Source of the DNA: Botryosphaeria dothidea
Taxonomy: Eukaryota; Ascomycota; Dothideomycetes; Botryosphaeriales; Botryosphaeriaceae
DNA length: 64,000 bases
Direction: 5' to 3'
Assembly (NCBI GenBank): GCA_011503125.2
Contig: WWBZ02000001.1
Location: 2,976,001-3,040,000, forward strand
In this document: positions 35,242 to 46,399 of the stretch, one piece after another
Layout: each line of letters starts with the position of its first letter
Numbering within the stretch: the first letter of the stretch is position 1
Notes under the pieces: generated by a model
Told to the model about the DNA's origin: nothing
Seen by the model: only the letters and a program-made list of their open reading frames with translations
Databases searched by the model: none
Translations under genes and position numbers: made by a program

Positions 35242-37131
35242 TCAACTCTTCCAAGTCTTCTCAAAGAGGTCCGAATATCGGCCACGTGGGTTAAGATTAC
35301 CATTGCGGTCGTACAGCTCACCATCACTTTCGCTCCCTCGCCTTTCTCCGTAGACTTTCGAGGGAAATGAATTCCACTCCTCCTCGAACTGATTCGGTCC
35401 ATGTCCACAGTTCTTAGGGCCAGGTCTCCTCCGTCCCCAAAACTCAACGATATCCCCATACAGCCCAAACAGACGGCCCTGTAGAATCCCCGGCTCTGGG
35501 AATTCCATTGACCCATTGCACCCTCGGCCGAAACGGACAGCAGTAGACTCGACGTCACGAGCACGCCAGCCCAAGGTGACGCATACAGAAGAGTAGTCAG
35601 CCGGGCCAGGGTTCATCTGAAGGACCCCAAAGAACGGAGGGAAATTGAAGGCGCCCCAGGTGCGAGAAGAGCGAGTCTCGCGGCAAAGCAAAAGCTTCAA
35701 ATTGTTTTGGCTGTCCAAGAAGTTATCTTCGATTGCGGGACACTGGATATCGTAGACACCGGTGATTTGACTGATGTCGGAGTTATATACGGGAGTCATG
35801 GCAGAAGGTGAGTTGCTGTACAAGTCATCTTCGCGTTGAATGATGGATGCCCTACTGGAGGTGCCCTTGGCTGGTGTACTCTGCGTCTCGCGTTGTTGCA
35901 GCCTCGATTCCTCTTTGGCTGGCTGTTTATTCGTCGCCCCCTTCTTTAACGTTTTCGTTGATTTTTCGGCGGAGGGTTTGCGAGTTATACCTTGAGCATC
36001 TTCGTTCGGGAGGTAGCGTGTCTCAGCCGACTTTAGAGCAGACAAGGTAGAGCTGCGGGCGGTTTGACGACCGCCTGGCGGCCGCTCACCGGCTGGTATC
36101 TTGATTGGCGGTCTACCAAACCAGTCATTGTTGCTACCATAATCGTCCCACTCATGTTCAAAGCTAAGGGCATCTCTGGGGCATTGGCGCACGCCGCCTT
36201 GAAGCTTCCCCTCGAAGGCGCAGCGGTAGTCGTAGAGGTTGTAGAAGGTCCCATCAATACGCTTGTCATCCAGAAAACGCATATCACCATGGCCCGTGGT
36301 AAACCTGACTCGGTCCGGATCGCTTGTATCGGTGCCACGCCATATAAATTTGAAGGTGTCGCCGGATTGGTCTTGGTCAAAGAGGAAAACACCTGAGAAT
36401 GGACCAAATGAGAACGAGCCCCAGAGCTTTTCGCCGTCTGGGCAGAGAAGAATCTTGAGAGATTTAGGCATCGCCGCCAAGGTTGGCCATTGGGAAACGA
36501 CCACAGGCACGCTAAGCAAATAGGTGCCTTTCTTACTTGCATAAGTGGCCTTTTTGGGCTTCGGGGCAGCGTTAGACTTCTTCTGTGGGCCGGGCGCGGT
36601 ACTGGAATTTGCTTTTGGCTTAGTGGTTTTTGGCTTGTCTGCGCTCGTGCTTGCTGGAGTTTTGGTCTTTTTCGAAGGAGCTGGGGTTGTCGCACTAGTG
36701 GGGGCACCATCGTCTTCACCCCGCTTCCTCTTTCTCGCCGGTGTAATGGCTTCAGATTCGGAAGGCTTGCCCTTCAACGCGGCCTTTGCCTTGCGGTTGG
36801 CGGCATCGTACTCCTTCTTCAAGGTGGCCTCAAGCTTCTTGACGCCCGGCGGCACCTTCAGCTTCTTGCTGTTGAGGGCGTCGAGCAGCCGAACCTTGGC
36901 GGCATTCTTGTCCTTTGTCGGAGGGAGGCCGTAGTGTTTCAGCTGGGCGACGTACCAGTGGCCGACTTGATCCTTCTGGGGCGCATCTTTTGGAGACTTG
37001 GAGGGGCGGAGGAGAGCAGTGAGCTCAGCCTCGGAGGCGCGCGGATGCCTGTTGAGGTTGCCAACGTCGGCGAAGAGCTGGCCTTGATAAACGAAGCCAT
37101 CGCGGGAGAGCGGGGGGGCGAAGTTGGACAT
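35242..37131 (-). CDS. Nuclear-looking protein with a duplicated ~110-residue module
   Basis: Single exon, 629 residues. After a short N-terminus, HWYVAQLKHYGLPPTKDKNAAKVRLLDALN resembles a SAP-type DNA-binding helix-turn-helix. A Lys/Pro/Ala-rich basic linker with nuclear-localisation-like ARKRKRGEDD follows. Two related modules come next. The first starts near residue 215 (LKILLCPDGEKLWGSFSFG, FSGVFLF, DGTFYNLYDYR, SFEHEWDDY). The second starts near 480 (LKLLLCRETRSSRTWGAFNF, FFGVLQM, QGRLFGLYGD, QFEEEWNSF). They share LK-LLLC, WG-F-F-P-F-GV, a G-F/L-x-LY-D turn and a final F-E-EW. I do not recognise the module by name. I infer chromatin or nucleic-acid association. Confidence 0.8.
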   Translation of the reverse strand: MSNFAPPLSRDGFVYQGQLFADVGNLNRHPRASEAELTALLRPSKSPKDAPQKDQVGHWYVAQLKHYGLPPTKDKNAAKVRLLDALNSKKLKVPPGVKKLEATLKKEYDAANRKAKAALKGKPSESEAITPARKRKRGEDDGAPTSATTPAPSKKTKTPASTSADKPKTTKPKANSSTAPGPQKKSNAAPKPKKATYASKKGTYLLSVPVVVSQWPTLAAMPKSLKILLCPDGEKLWGSFSFGPFSGVFLFDQDQSGDTFKFIWRGTDTSDPDRVRFTTGHGDMRFLDDKRIDGTFYNLYDYRCAFEGKLQGGVRQCPRDALSFEHEWDDYGSNNDWFGRPPIKIPAGERPPGGRQTARSSTLSALKSAETRYLPNEDAQGITRKPSAEKSTKTLKKGATNKQPAKEESRLQQRETQSTPAKGTSSRASIIQREDDLYSNSPSAMTPVYNSDISQITGVYDIQCPAIEDNFLDSQNNLKLLLCRETRSSRTWGAFNFPPFFGVLQMNPGPADYSSVCVTLGWRARDVESTAVRFGRGCNGSMEFPEPGILQGRLFGLYGDIVEFWGRRRPGPKNCGHGPNQFEEEWNSFPSKVYGERRGSESDGELYDRNGNLNPRGRYSDLFEKTWKS

Positions 37132-37368
37132 GCTGGCTGCATGCGGCGGCGATAGGGTACAGCGCGCAGAGTTTTGCAGCGACGAATAGAATCAGGGCGT
37201 GGGAACAGATGAGTGGGTGGAGGCGGTTGGTTGGGGGAGGGCGTCAGTGCGAGCTTGACGCGTCCCTTCCCTTGACGCGCGCGTTCACATGACGAGCCCC
37301 ACACTGGTTTCATCTACGGTGCTCTGCATTTCCATCTACATCTATCATCAACCTGCCATTCATCGAAA

Positions 37369-39121
37369 TCACACCTCTCCCGCCCGACGCAAGCCCTTGA
37401 AGTACTTCCGCTGGCCCGTCATGTCGACGTCGTCTTCAGCATACACCTCGCCCCTCTTGGCTGCCTTGAGCCGCAGCCGCTTGATGCGCTTGATGTCGTG
37501 CTCCAAATCCTTGGTCAGCCACCAACTCCAGGAAATTGCCAGGCATGTTGACCCGCAAGAGGCCGCGCAAATGGCAAAAGGCACCTTATACCCGTTGTAC
37601 GCGTACTTCTCTTGAAACAACTGCGGCCCTACCACTCCGCCAATCTGACCAACGCAATTCTGGAACGCGAGGCCGAACGCCGCGCCTGTTGCGCCACTCA
37701 ACGTCGATGATCTCCAGGTGAAGAAAGGAATGAAGAATGCCGACCGGATCGAATCACCTAGCACAATCGCCGTGTAGATGGCTGCTTTGTTCGACACTCC
37801 TGCCAGAATGCCGAAGAAAATCAGGACAATGATGTTGATGATCATGATAAACATAGGTCGTGTCAGGTATGCTTGCCGCAGGAACCATCCAGCAAAGATG
37901 ATAAAGAGCACCGATCCCGCAGCCGACGGGATGTTGAGCAATTGGTTGCGCGGCAGTCCAGCGTAGCCGAGATTTGTCGTGACCGTGGGAAGCTGCCACG
38001 ACAGAGCGTATCCAGCCATATTGGTCGTAAAGTGAATGGCCATGAACGAGTAGGTCCTCCAGTCTTTCAGCGACACCTTAATCTCTTCCTTCTTGAAGGA
38101 TGGCTCATGTGTCTTTGGCGCATTGCCCGTGAGACGAGCTTCTACATACTCCTGCTCCCGCGGCGTGAGCCAGCTGTTGGACCTCGGAGATTTGGGATAG
38201 TCTGGGAGCACAGCATAGACGACTGCTCCAAAAAGGATCGTCGCGATGCCCTCCAGTAAGTAAACCCTGAGATTTCTGGTGTCAGCCTGGGTTCCGTTCC
38301 TCTCAAGCTAGCCATCAACTGCTGAGGCTTCGGATTCTTCACTCACCATCTCCACGCACTGAGGCCTCCAAGTCCATTCATGTACGAGACGCCATACGCA
38401 ACCAGCGATCCAATAATACCGGATGTGTTCTGGATTGCGAACATCCACATGAACGGCTTTTGGATCTCGTCCGCCCGATACCAACTGCACAACTGCACGG
38501 CGAGACCGGGAAACATGCCAGCTTCCATCATCCCAAGAAAAAAGCGTGCTGTGTATAAGCCTTCCTTGTTTTTGACAGCTGCGTGACAAGCCAGCACTGT
38601 TCCCCAAGAAACGATGATTCTTGTCTGCCAATTCCGCGGACTTGTCCTCTTCAGAAGCAAATTGCTTGGAACTTCGAAAAGAATGTAGCTGATCTGCGAA
38701 AACTTCAGCAAGAGAATCCTGAAGGAACGTTTCGAATACATACGAAGTAGATGGACTGGACCCAATTGTATTGGTTTGCGGTCATGCTGAGTTCATTCAG
38801 CACATTGCTGGGCTCACCAACTTGCAAGACCTTGACGCTAGCAGCATTCGTGTAGTCGATCTGTGAAAGTCAGTACGCATTATTTTGTCTTGAAAATTTT
38901 TTACTTACATTTTTGAACAGGTAGATAATGCCAATGAGGAGTAGAAATTTCCGATCAACTTTCCTCATAATGGCTTTGTCTTCCTCAGCTGTGAAAGTAG
39001 ACAGGAAAGTTTTTTTGCCTGCATCAGTCCCATCATGGAATTCGTTCGGTACGATGGCTGACGCTGCAGGGCTCTCCACCAATGCAGTGTCGGTCACTGC
39101 GGGCGTCTTGATGTCCGCCAT
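37369..39121 (-). CDS. DAL5-family MFS permease
   Basis: Exons 38909-39121, 38744-38860, 38347-38693 and 37369-38266 give 524 residues. Family features in order: DRKFLLLIGIIYLFKNIDYTN (TM1 with the conserved D-x-x-N), MTANQYNWVQSIYFISYILFE, VPSNLLLKRTSPRNWQ, RFFLGMMEAGMFPGLAVQL, GGLSAWRWVYLLEGIATILFG and TPREQEYVEARL at the loop. ATGAAFGLAFQNCVGQIGGV follows in TM10-11. The C-terminus is Arg/Lys-rich and cytosolic. The start of an FMN-dependent monooxygenase lies 672 bp away on the opposite strand, which suggests uptake of that enzyme's substrate. That link is inference. The other DAL5-type gene at 32.5-34.2 kb is a distant paralog, not a recent copy. Confidence 0.92.
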
Positions 39122-39793
39122 TTTCCTGTGTTCCCTCCAAAGAGTCGAGAGGAAAAAAAACTGGAAAATAGAGGTGAGCAGCAGTTCTCGCAGCGGGCGA
39201 GAGTGAAGTACAAATGCTCCATTGCCATGTTACCCTCTGTTTTTTCCTAGCGTTGTACATCGGCTCTGCAGGTCCACAGCCGCCACTCAAGACGGAAGAA
39301 ACCCCCGTAACGAGGTAGTACCCGAGACCATGAAGAGAACCCTGCTCTTGGCTGTCTTGGATCCTAGCTATTTTGCAGTCAATATGGAGGCAAATGTGGA
39401 CCAACAGTCGAGGTGCGATTTGATCCTCCGCGCACGCCATAGCTTATCAGTAAAATTAGGACGAAGCATTCCCATAATTGCAGTAATCAGACCCGCTGAG
39501 CGGGAGGACCCCCGCAGCGCCCATGCAATTCGTGCGAGCGCTAAAGCGGGGAGCTATGTAGCTATTTCCCCCCCTCATGACGTGCTCCACCTTCTGCCGC
39601 TTCCCGCTGACTGACTAAGCGACGATGCAGGAACCTCGAGTTCGAGTTGCGCGGATAAGAGCGCCGAAGTCTGACTTTTCGACAGTCGAGACAAGCAACT
39701 TGGAGCCAAAGAAGCCTCATTTCTTGAGTCGAGGTCTTAGTCCGGCACGTCTGCCCTTGCAGTCACTTGGCAATTCAAGCCACAAGCCTAATC
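39122..39793. promoter_or_regulatory. Shared promoter of DAL5 permease and NtaA-type monooxygenase
   Basis: 672 bp between divergent starts. One HGATAR motif reads TGATAA on the minus strand at 39444-39449 (CTTATCA on the plus strand), and GGATAAG occurs near 39655. These are candidate GATA-factor sites. No gene within. Confidence 0.45.
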
Positions 39794-41438
39794 ATGCCCA
39801 GCCAAACGAACGGCACCAATGGCTACCATGCCGAGAAGAAGCACATCTTGCTCAATGCTTTTGATATGAGCACTGTTGGCCATCTGTCGCCAGGCCAATG
39901 GAAGGTTGGTCCGAATCGTCTCGCTCGGCCTATCGCAGCTCACGTGTATTGCTGACAGAATCCGAATGACCGCTCCGCCCACAAACGCAAGCTTGACTAC
40001 TGGATAGATCTTGCAAAGCTACTCGAACGTGGCAACATCAACGCGCTCTTCCTGGCAGACACCTATGGCGGCTATGACACCTACGAGAGCAGTCTGGACA
40101 ATTGCATCAGAAGGGCCGCGCAATGGCCGATGACAGACCCAACCATTGTCAGTCTTCTTCCGCGGCAAAGAGTTCAAGCGAATGCTTACCGGGCACTAGC
40201 CGATATCTGCCATGGCTGCAGTCACCAAGAACCTGGCCTTCGGAATCACCGCCTCAACGACGTTTGAGCCGCCCTTCCTGCTTGCCAAGAGGTTCTCGAC
40301 CCTGGACCATCTGACCAATGGGCGCATTGGCTGGAACATTGTAACATCCTGGAAGAAAGCCGCCTTCAAGGCCATCGGCCTGGACTCTCCAATCGAGCAT
40401 GACGAACGCTACATCCAGGCCGACGAGTACCTGAGGGTGCTCTACAAGCTCTGGGAAGGATCCTGGAGCGACGACGCCATCGTCGAGGACAAGGAGAACG
40501 ACACGTACGCCCTGCCAGAGAGGATCCGTGAGATCCACCACCACGGCAAGTACTTCAAGCTCGACAGCAGGCACATCGTCGACCCGTCTCCCCAACGCAC
40601 CCCGTTCCTCTTCCAGGCCGGCACGTCGCCCGCCGGCTCAAAGTTCGGGTCCACCCACGCCGAAGCCATCTTCGTCTCCTCCCACAGCCCCATCCCGCTC
40701 CGCCCCAAGGTCGACAACATCCGCCGCCTCGCCGCCGAGGCGGGCCGCGACCCGCGCTCGATCAAGGTCTTCGCGACCTTCTGCCCCATCGTCGGCCGCA
40801 CCGACGAGGAGGCGCAGGCGAAGCTGCGCGAGTACAGGAAGTACGCGTCGACCATCGGCGGGCTGGTGCTCTTCTCCGGCTGGACGGGCATCGACGTGTC
40901 GGTGCTGCCGCTCGACGAGGACCTGACGCCGGCGCACTCGAAGGAGGCCAACAGCGTCAAGAGCATACTCAGCACCCTCACCGCCACCAGCAAGGACGTG
41001 CCCAAGGTCACCCCGCGCGTCGTCGCCGAGAAGGCGGCCATCGGCGGGCTCGGCCCCGTCTCTGTCGGCAGTCCGGCGACGGTGGCGGACGAGATGGAGC
41101 GGTGGGTGCGCGACGCGGATGTCGATGGCTTCAACCTCGCGCACGTCACCACGCCCGGCACCTTCGAGGACGTGGTCGACCTGCTGATTCCGGAGCTGAG
41201 GCGGCGCGGGCTCTACCCCGAGCATATCGAGGATGGCCTCACGGCGAGGGAGAAGGTGTACGGCAAGGGACAGTCCAAATTGAGGGACGATCATGAGGGC
41301 AGCAGGTACAAGTACGATGTCTACCAGGAAGAGCCGCCGTACGTCCCACCGCCGACAGCGCTGAAGGCCGAGCAAAACGGCGAAACGAAGCAGTTCGTGG
41401 CGTATGATTTGGTAAGGCAGAGGGAACTCGTTGCGTGA
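39794..41438 (+). CDS. FMN-dependent monooxygenase, NtaA/SnaA/DszA family
   Basis: Exons 39794-39904, 39959-40147 and 40200-41438 give 512 residues. The bacterial-luciferase-like fold uses reduced FMN from a partner reductase; characterised members attack nitrilotriacetate, dibenzothiophene sulfone or pristinamycin precursors. Matches in order: AFDMSTVGHLSPGQWK, DYWIDLAKLLERGNINALFLAD, RRAAQWPMTDPTIPISAMAAVT, AKRFSTLDHLTNGRIGWNIVTS, HHHGKYFKLDSRHIVDPSPQ, PFLFQAGTSPAGSKFG and VDGFNLAHVTTPGTFEDVV. All are standard blocks of the family. Intron 2 has a GTCAGT donor. Length is somewhat above the bacterial enzymes (about 450) because of a polar C-terminal tail. A reductase partner is not encoded nearby. 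Confidence 0.94.
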
Positions 41439-41542
41439 TTTCCAGATTTCTCTCATTTCTGGTATTGAGCCGTTCTATCATCTAAAAACAATCTATTCAG
41501 CATATTTGACCTTGATATTTCTTTCCGCGAATCACTTTTTTT

Positions 41543-41556
41543 TATAAAAAAAAAAT
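41543..41556. repeat. Target-site duplication, left copy (LINE)
   Basis: TAT followed by ten A and one T; the identical 14 bp occur at 46708-46721. Low complexity lowers certainty, but position and length match target-primed insertion of the element between them. Confidence 0.7.
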
Positions 41557-41567
41557 AAACGGTAAAC

Positions 41568-43127
41568 ATGACCACACCAAAAAATCGACCCCAAGCTACG
41601 GCGCCGGGAGAGGGCCCTAGGGACTCTCCTAGGCTTCGCGAGTCCCAAAACAGTACTCAAGACAACTGCAGCCGCGAAGTGGTTGATGTAGAGGACACAG
41701 GAAGAGGCGAACAGCCTCCCCCAGTGACTACCTCTACCCAGCCCCAATACACCCCCAAGAAACCGCAGAGCACCCAGTACAGCGTAGAATACGTTAAGAG
41801 AGCCTCAAAAACAGCAGACACCCTCCTCCAAGCCCTACAAACATCCGCTAGCCTCCCTTCAGTCCTCTCCAGCCAGGTGAAAAATTTTCTCGACATTGCC
41901 AAGACAATCTTCCAGGATCATATTACTATCTGCCAGGAGGCAACCACCAAGGAGCCAGGCCTTAAGGACATCCTCAAAGAGGTCCAACAGGTCCAAAAGA
42001 CAGTCAACCGTATCCAGGCTACCTCTACACCCACACCCAACACTCGCAGCTGGGCATAAATTGCAGCCCAAGCAGCCCCGAAGCCCCCTACCCCCCCAGC
42101 CACCACTGAACTTACCCTCCACTTCCCAGAGACAGCAAATAGATAAGAAATAGCCAAGCTCTCAAATGAGGCAATTATCAGAAAGATCCAGGCAGGAAAA
42201 AGCTGGGCGTGCAAGAAAGTACTTGCTGCTAAGAAGCTCCCCAGTGGAGACGTTAGGATCTTTATACCGGATGAAGCAACCAGAACAGCCCTTCTCCAGG
42301 ACCAGGAATAGACTACAGGACTAGGAAAAGAAGTCAGGCCTAACCAGCAGCTATACTCAGTGCTAGTACATAACGTCCCTCGAGAAGGAATCGACACCAC
42401 AGACCCCCAAGCCATCCAAACCATCCAGGAGCAGAACCTATCTCTACACCTAGGACTACGTATCAGCAAGCTGGCCTGGCTAAAGAGGAAGCTCCCAGAG
42501 GGGAAAACTCACTCGGCCATCATCCTTAGCACCACAAACCCCGAAACCGCCAACCAGATCATTGATAAGGGGCTTGTTATTAACTTTGCTATCTATATAG
42601 CGCAGTACTATAACGCAGCCTTTACAGTAACCCAGTGTTTCAAGTGCCAGGCCTACGGTCATATTACCAACCATTATAAAAAGGAGGAAAAGTGCGGACA
42701 GTGCAGCAAGGCACACAATACTAGGGACTACCCTAAGGAAAGCATACAGTGCGCAAACTGCTCTCAAAGGCATACAGCCTGGAGCAACTCCTGCCCAGCA
42801 CGCAGAGCCTGCCATGCTAAGGCCGCCCAGGCCCGCCTGGCAGCACCAGAAAGGCACCGTGAAGGACCCCTAATAACCAAAACACAGCCTCAAACTAACT
42901 GGTTGACCGTTGGACCAAGGAAGAGGATTAGGGAGGAGGAGCCGGTCAAGAGGGGACCAGGCAGGCCAAGAGACTTAAGCCGCCCCCCGCCTCCTAACCA
43001 AATGAGGTTCACCGGACTCAACAGCTCACAACACGCCTTAGAGGAGCCCGCGGGAACTCCCTCCTCACAGCCTATACCACTAGCCCCCTCGCAGCCGGAC
43101 CTAGAGATGGAAGGAAGTCAATGTTAG
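41568..43127 (+). pseudogene. LINE ORF1 (gag-like), three internal stops
   Basis: About 519 codons in frame from MTTPKNRP to the stop at 43125, interrupted by TAA at 42057, TAA at 42144 and TAG at 42309. Three zinc-knuckle-like blocks follow one another: CFKCQAYGHITNHY, CGQCSKAHNTRDYP and CANCSQRHTAWSNSC. They are preceded by a region with the RNA-binding-like stretch LYSVLVHNVPREG. The middle knuckle has lost its canonical final Cys (now Tyr), a change of the Cys-to-Tyr type expected from G-to-A mutation. The product would package element RNA. Confidence 0.85.
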
Positions 43128-46100
43128 ACATAGGCTCTCTCTCCATTGTACAGTATAACGTCCATAAGAGCAAGGATAGGGTAATGCTCCCGCTCTTCAA
43201 GGAAGTGGACCCAAAGATCCACTATATCCTAGCTATCCAGGAACCTTGGAGGAACCCGAGGGTTAAGACAACAGCAAGACACCCTGCCTACCATACAGTT
43301 TTTCCCTAGGAGGAAGTGGCAAGAACCTGCTTCTTTATAAGCAAGGCCATTAGCCCCGACTCCTAGCAAGCAACAGTCCATTCACCAGATCTTATCACAC
43401 TTTCCCTCATTACTAGGACACATACAATCTACATCCATAACTGCTATAATCCCCCGCCAGCCTCTTATACTAGTATAGCGCTAGAAACCCTATCTCTTCT
43501 ACCGGAAGTTCTTAGAAAACCAGGGGAGCATATTCTCCTAGGGGACTTTAACCTCTACTATCCTATCTGGGGAGGTATAACCTCTCTAATACACCACACC
43601 CTAGCGGATAACCTGATTGAGATAGCTACCGCAGCTAATCTTAACCTAGCCCTTCCAAGGGGCACTATTACTAGACGAGATAGTAGCAGCGAGAGTACTC
43701 TAGACCTTGTCTTTATATTACGGTGGCTAGAGGAGAGAATCCTTAGCTGTAGAGTTAGCTAGGAGCTCGAATCATCCTCTGACCACCTACCTATCCTTAC
43801 TATACTTGATTTTTCTCCTACCCCCGCAGAACTACGCCCCCTAAGGCCCTAGTGGAAGAAAGTAGACTGGAAGAGAACTAATAATATACTCCAATTAAAG
43901 CTCGAACACCTTAAAGCAGCCCCTCTTAACACTAAAGCAGACCTGGATCACTTTACTACACTACTCCAGGAGGCCATCCAAAGGACAATCCAGGAGACCA
44001 TCCCAGTAGCGAGACCCTCGCCCTGGGCCTCTATACAATGGACAAAGGAGTGTTCGGACCTAGTGCACCAGGCTAGAGCAGCTAGAAGGAAGTGGACGGC
44101 CACAGGGAGGGAGGAGGACTGGGTAGTATACCAAACTATTGCTAATAGCAAGAAGAGGCAGATCAGAAGAGATAGAACAAAAGCATGGCGCAGAACAGTA
44201 GCTGAGATTACTTCGGACCCATCTACACTCTAGAAGCTCTCAAAGTGGGCAAGAACAAGGGCACTAGAACCTCCAGCCCCACCTCAGTTCCCACCCCTCC
44301 AGGGAGCAGATGAACAACTACATTACGACAACCAGTCCAAGGCAGAAATCCTTACTAACCAGTTCTTCCCACCTCCTAGGGCCACCGACCTCTCAGATCT
44401 GGATGGGTGTATATACCCAGTGCCAGTAGAGATTCCCCAAGACCTTACTGAAGAGCAGGTCCTCCACACCATCAAGAAGCTTCCCCCAGACAAGGCACCA
44501 GGCCCAGACAAGATCACCAACAGGTTCCTAAAGCAATGCGCTGAGACACTAAGGGGACCCCTCACCAGGCTCTTCCAGGGATGCCTCGCACTTAGATACC
44601 ACCCTAGGCAGTTCAAAAGCTCTATTACCGTAGTCCTCAGGAAACCACAGAGGGACGACTATACCAAAGCCAAGTCATTTAGGCCGATTGCTTTACTTAA
44701 TACGCTAGGGAAGCTACTTGAGAGGATTATAGCAGATAGAATCTCCCAGGCTACTGAAGCATACGGCCTGCTCCCTAATACACAGATAGGAGCTAGGAGA
44801 AACAGATCCGCAGTAGCAGCTCTTGACCTGCTCACAGAACAGATCTATACTATCTGGGCACAAGACCCAGGGCTAGTGGCTTCAGTCCTTAGCCTGGATA
44901 TCTCGGGAGCATATGACCACGTATCTCATAGAAGGCTTCTCTACAATATGAGGATGGCAAAACTCCCAGAATGGGTAGAAAGATTCACCCGATCCTTTCT
45001 ACAGGACCGTACCACTCAGCTATCCTTCGGAGACTTCACCAGTCCACCAATCCAGACCTCAACCGGGATTCCCCAGGGATCCTCACTATCGCCGATACTC
45101 TACCTATTCTTTGCTTCTAATCTACTTACACAGCTACGCAGGGGCAATACCTTCCCCCTTAGATTCGTCGATGATACTAATATCCTAACCTTTAGTAGAT
45201 CCACAGAACAGAACTGTAGGACACTAGAGGGAGCACATCAAATTTGCGAGCACTAGGCAGCTACCTACGGGTCAGCTTTCTCGCCCGACAAGTATTACCT
45301 TATTCATTTTACAAGGAAACTAAGGAGATTCAATATGGCAGCAGGGATCCGTATCCCTGGATTTGCTGGATGCCCAGAGCCTACAATTAAGATTCTAGGA
45401 GTCCACGTAGACAACAAGCTCAGATGGGGACCCCATATTAGGGAAACAGGAGCTAAGGCAATCAAACAGTGCACATCTCTCTCTAGACTCGCGGCGTCTA
45501 CCTGGGGAGCCTCATTTACTAAAGCCCGTCATATCTATGCGGCCGTGGTAAGGCCAGTCCTCACCTACGGCTGTGGGGTATAGCATACCCCAGAGGGAAT
45601 CCCAGGGTGGAGAAAAACAACCATCCAGCCACTAAAGAAGATCCAAAACCAGTGCCTACGCACCATCTCAGGGGCGTATAAGTCAACCAGCATACAAACC
45701 TTAGAGCATGAGACAGGGATTCCCCCACTCTCACTACACCTGGACGAACTAGCACTAGCCCAGGCTATTAGAGCTAGGGATAGCCCAGTCGCGACAGTAG
45801 TAGAGGAAACTTGCCAGAGTATTAAACAGATAGCTCGGGCTACTCTAAGTACTAGAGGCGCCACTAGCCCTGCCAGAAGAACCCTGCTTAGAAAAAAGGC
45901 AAACTCACTCCTCAACTACTGCCCCTCTACCTACCAGAGTCTCCCGGAGCGAACGAAGCTACGCATAGTATATAGGAACAAGTGGAAGGAGAGATGGACA
46001 AAGTCTACTAGCCAGGGAAGACAAGACAAGCCAGTAGCCCAAAGCACATAGTAGAACCCAAAAATCAGACAAATCCACAGCGAACTATCCAAGCCACAGA

Positions 46101-46399
46101 GCACACTCGCCACCCTACTACGTACAGAGCATATTAGACTAGAGGACTTCCTCTCAAGGCGCAAGGTGCCAGGGCACCCTAGTCCTGCCTGTCCATGCGG
46201 CTGGCATAGACAAACCCCAAAGCATATCCTCCTCTTCTGCCCCCACTTCCAACAGGGCAGGGCACAGATGCTCCAAAGGGCAGGGACCACGGACTACTAC
46301 TCCCTCCTCTCAACAAAGAAGGGGATCAAAGCAGCAACAGACTGGTTCTTACGCCTAGGGCTGCTCAAGCAATTCAGCCTGGCAAGGGAACTAATATAG
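43121..46399 (+). pseudogene. LINE ORF2 (endonuclease-reverse transcriptase), nine internal TAG
   Basis: One continuous frame from MLDIGSLSIVQYNVHKSKDR. APE-type endonuclease motifs: IQEPW, LLGDFNLYYP and SSDHLPI. Reverse-transcriptase blocks: RPIALLNTLGKLLERI, LSLDISGAYDHV, GIPQGSSLSPILY and FVDDTNIL (the F-x-DD catalytic box is intact). A C-terminal finger CPCGWHRQTPKHILLFC follows. In-frame stops are at 43307, 43364, 43760, 43850, 44231, 45254, 45581, 46049 and 46052. Every one is TAG and most fall where Trp is expected (for example before AATYGSAF and HTPEG). The final stop is TAG at 46397, with a Gly/Pro-rich extension to a TAA if it is read through. Confidence 0.9.

Noticed and set aside
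32521..39121. Recent tandem duplication of DAL5-type permeases
   Set aside because: The two proteins differ throughout in sequence, exon structure and length; they are distant paralogs.
43121..46399. Reassignment of TAG to an amino acid in the LINE
   Set aside because: Host genes in the window end at TAG as well as TAA/TGA, and mutation of TGG/CAG explains the pattern more simply.
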